Shown one piece after another: positions 61,895 through 64,000 of a DNA stretch of 64,000 bases. The DNA lies in NCBI GenBank assembly GCA_023388635.1, contig JAEWFW010000038.1, positions 62,001 through 126,000 on the forward strand, given 5' to 3'. Position 1 is the first letter of the stretch. Each line of letters begins with the position of its first letter. Position numbers and translations under genes: made by a program. The DNA comes from Bacillota bacterium. Its GTDB lineage: Bacteria > Bacillota > Bacilli > Desulfuribacillales > Desulfuribacillaceae. Under the pieces are notes generated by a model. That model did no database searches. It was given only the letters and a program-made list of their open reading frames with translations, and was not told where the DNA came from.

Positions 61895-62714
61895 GTCCCA
61901 AATCTAATGATTGCAAAGCTTTTCTAATTTCATCGAATTGCGTCGTAACTTTCGCGTCAATCGTGCCCATATTTGTGTGGAGTTGCGCACCACCCGCTTC
62001 AATGTGGGGTTCTGCCTGAATCGTAATGTCTGCTTTCCCCGCCAAAATATTTTTAAAAACAGGAAGTGCTTGCTGTACCTGCGCAAAATCATCAGGGTGC
62101 ACCTGAATTTCTACCTTTTCGGTATCACGGATCTTTTTCAGCGCTAAAACGACTACTTCGACGATTTGTTCCTTTAATATCTGCGGATTATTGAGAATGA
62201 CTTTGCGCGCGATGGCGTAAGCAAGGTCAACAATCACATTTTGTGCATCGTAAATCTCCTGCTGTTTGTATACGATGGCATCTTGTAAAATTTGATTGGC
62301 ATTGTTCAATGTCGCCATATATTCAGCATGTGCACTTTCCATGCCTGCTTGCTGACCATGATCGTACCCGGTGCGAAATCCTTCACTCTCGGCGTTTTCG
62401 TAGACTTCTTGCGCCTTGACCTGCATCTGTTCCTGCATCGCTTGCTGCTCCTGATTCGCCATGTCCCTAATGGAAGCAGCCTGTTTTTCCGCATTGGCGA
62501 TAATTTCTGCCGCTTCGGCTTTGGCGTCTTTGATCATCGCCAAAATTTCTTCCGGAATATCGAGTGTTTGTTCCTCGAACCCTTTTTGGTCGTCCTGTTC
62601 CCCCAATATATCCATTTCCTCAGGCTCTTCAAAGATCTGCAATGGCTTCGGTTCAATCAATCTAATTTGTGACGAGGGTTGTAGATGTCCCGCTTTAAAC
62701 AACCTACTAGACAA
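61872..62714 (-). CDS. fliH: flagellar export regulator FliH
   Basis: Binds and regulates FliI. 280 aa: Glu-rich N-terminus, a long coiled coil (about 60-160), and a V-ATPase-E-like C-terminal domain with VIVDLAYAIARKVILNNPQI and VEIQVHPDDFAQV. TTG start at 62714, with GGGGATGAG upstream inside the fliG end; it overlaps fliG by 8 bp. Confidence 0.9.
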   Translation of the reverse strand: MSSRLFKAGHLQPSSQIRLIEPKPLQIFEEPEEMDILGEQDDQKGFEEQTLDIPEEILAMIKDAKAEAAEIIANAEKQAASIRDMANQEQQAMQEQMQVKAQEVYENAESEGFRTGYDHGQQAGMESAHAEYMATLNNANQILQDAIVYKQQEIYDAQNVIVDLAYAIARKVILNNPQILKEQIVEVVVLALKKIRDTEKVEIQVHPDDFAQVQQALPVFKNILAGKADITIQAEPHIEAGGAQLHTNMGTIDAKVTTQFDEIRKALQSLDLGREDLGDT

Positions 62715-63720
62715 CTAACTCATCCCCTCCGCCGCGAGCAATGATGATTTCGCCTTCTTCTTCAAGTTTTCTGATAATAGCGACAATTCGCGTCTGCGAT
62801 TCCTCTACATCACGCAAACGCACTGGTCCCATATATTCCATTTCTTCTTTGAAATTATCCGCCATACGTTTAGACATGTTACGGAATAATGTCGTCCGAA
62901 CTTCTTCGCTGGAAACTTTCAGGGACAGAATGAGGTCGCTGTTCTCAACTTCCCGAATAACTCGCTGAATCGAGCGATCATCAAGCGTGACAATATCTTC
63001 GAAGACAAACATTCTTTTCTTAATTTCTTCCGCAAGTTCTGGATCTTGAATCTCCAACGCATCGAGAATCGTACGTTCTGTACCTCGGTCAACTCCGTTG
63101 AGGATTTCTACAACAGCTTCTACTCCACCAGTTGACGTGTAGTCAGCAGTGACGGTCGATGATAATTTCGCTTCCAAAACTTTCTCAACTTCCGCAATAA
63201 TATCTGGCGACGTGCGATCCATCGTCGCGATTCTTCTGGCAATGTCCGCTTGCTTTTCATGCGGCAAAGAAGACAAAATCGCCGAGGATTGCTTCGCTTC
63301 CAAGTATGATAAAATGAGTGCTGTCGTTTGCGGATGTTCGTTCTGAATAAAGTTCAATATCTGACCCGGATCCGCCCTGCGGGCGAAGTCGAACGGGCGA
63401 ACTTGCAGTGATGCCGTCAGTTTGTTAATGACTTCAACCGCTTTGTTCTGCCCCAACGCTCTCTGCAAAATGTCCTTCGCATATTCAATACCGCCCTGGG
63501 AAATATACTCCTGAGCTATACATATTTGATGAAATTCATTGAGAATTGTCTCTTTTTCTGCCGGTTCGACTTTACGTAAATTGGCAATTTCTAGAGTTAA
63601 TTGTTCAATCTCATCTTCTCTCAAATGTTTAAAAATCTGCGCAGAGACTTCCGGTCCGAGCGACACCATCAGAATCGCCGCTTTTTGTTTTCCCGTTAAC
63701 CCATGAGATGCATGCGCCAT
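62707..63720 (-). CDS. fliG: flagellar motor switch protein FliG
   Basis: C-ring torque subunit. 337 aa from ATG 63720 (MAHASHGLTGKQKAAIL), which has TAGGAG 9 nt upstream; the in-frame TTG at 63729 overlaps that site. The three armadillo-like domains are complete, with EHPQTTALILSYL and the charged torque helix FEDIVTLDDRSIQRVIREV. Follows fliF, whose stop overlaps the ribosome site. Confidence 0.96.
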   Translation of the reverse strand: MAHASHGLTGKQKAAILMVSLGPEVSAQIFKHLREDEIEQLTLEIANLRKVEPAEKETILNEFHQICIAQEYISQGGIEYAKDILQRALGQNKAVEVINKLTASLQVRPFDFARRADPGQILNFIQNEHPQTTALILSYLEAKQSSAILSSLPHEKQADIARRIATMDRTSPDIIAEVEKVLEAKLSSTVTADYTSTGGVEAVVEILNGVDRGTERTILDALEIQDPELAEEIKKRMFVFEDIVTLDDRSIQRVIREVENSDLILSLKVSSEEVRTTLFRNMSKRMADNFKEEMEYMGPVRLRDVEESQTRIVAIIRKLEEEGEIIIARGGGDELVV

Positions 63721-63732
63721 TTTTATCAACTC

Positions 63733-64000
63733 CTAATCGTCCATCAACCACGTACGAAGTAATTTTGTGAAATCTTCCGGCTTTTGTCTCGCCAACTTCT
63801 CCAGTTGTTTTCGCATTTGCTGACCTTCATCATTATATTCCAGATCTTCGACTTCTTTCTCAACTGCGCGCGGAATTAATTCATTAACAGCACCTTGCGA
63901 TTCATATTCAGCCATTTCTGCCAATTCCCGTTTATTTCTACGACGCCAAACAGCAAAAATGACACCGGCAATGATTAAACCTGCCAACAAGGCACCTACA
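63733..64000 (-). CDS. fliF: flagellar MS-ring protein FliF (C-terminal part, truncated by window)
   Basis: About 89 codons of the FliF C-terminus: the second membrane helix (LLAGLIIAGVIFAVWRR) and the cytoplasmic FliG-binding end, RKQLEKLARQKPEDFTKLLR then TWLMDD. The reading frame continues past the window edge, so the apparent TTG start at 63990 is internal. Directly upstream of fliG. Confidence 0.92.
   Translation of the reverse strand, partial: VGALLAGLIIAGVIFAVWRRRNKRELAEMAEYESQGAVNELIPRAVEKEVEDLEYNDEGQQMRKQLEKLARQKPEDFTKLLRTWLMDD

Overview
The window is a chromosomal segment of a Gram-positive bacterium of the Bacilli type. Nearly everything is on the minus strand. Three things point to this group: a PolC-type replicase, lipoproteins with Firmicutes lipoboxes and strong AGGAGG ribosome sites, and a housekeeping order known from Bacillus, Brevibacillus and Paenibacillus relatives (rpsB-tsf-pyrH-frr-uppS-cdsA-dxr-rseP-ispG-proS-polC-rimP-nusA-rnpM-ylxQ-infB-rbfA-nrnA-truB-ribF-rpsO-pnp-ylxY-mlpA-dut). 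FliY and CheC are also typical. The species cannot be named from sequence alone. I saw no rRNA, tRNA, CRISPR array or intact transposase gene.

In transcription order (high to low coordinates), 64000-38000 is the second half of a fla/che operon. It runs fliF (partial), fliG, fliH, fliI, fliJ, a MotE/YlxF-like gene, fliK, flgD, a small flagellar-operon gene, flgE, flbD, fliL, fliM, fliY, cheY, fliO, fliP, fliQ, fliR, flhB, flhA, flhF, flhG, cheB, cheW, cheC, a small membrane protein, sigD, a FapA-like gene and two SwrB-region genes. cheA and cheD, usual in this stretch of Bacillus, are absent. Several flagellar proteins carry short tandem peptide repeats (FlgD, FlhF, the SwrB-like protein).

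38000-15847 holds the translation, isoprenoid, envelope and replication genes from rpsB to truB. The one non-standard gene is a small coiled-coil/zinc-ribbon protein between polC and rimP.

15847-5395 is the unusual part. The normally compact truB-ribF-rpsO junction is expanded by six genes that look like a flavin-based extracellular electron transfer (EET) module. They are three lipoproteins built of repeated FMN-binding-type domains (about ten candidate flavin-attachment threonines in total), an ApbE-type FMN transferase lipoprotein, an EetA-like NusG-domain-II membrane protein, and a Gx-family (EetB-like) protein apparently fused to an EcfT/CbiQ-like domain. The last two lie in one transcript with ribF, which makes FMN and FAD. 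Each of the three flavoprotein genes has its own recognisable promoter and terminator. A plausible flow is: ribF makes FMN/FAD; ApbE attaches FMN outside the cell to the lipoproteins; the EetA/EetB-like membrane proteins pass electrons from the quinone pool to these surface flavins. No Ndh2, demethylmenaquinone or RibU genes are in the window.

A repeat family links both non-syntenic insertions. Two full 131-bp copies (10736-10866, 23615-23745) and two solitary 25-bp ends (15816-15840, 22907-22931) occur. They form inverted pairs that bracket the lipoprotein/ApbE block on one side and the zinc-ribbon gene on the other.

14-5400 closes the housekeeping block: rpsO, pnp, ylxY, a M16 peptidase and dut.
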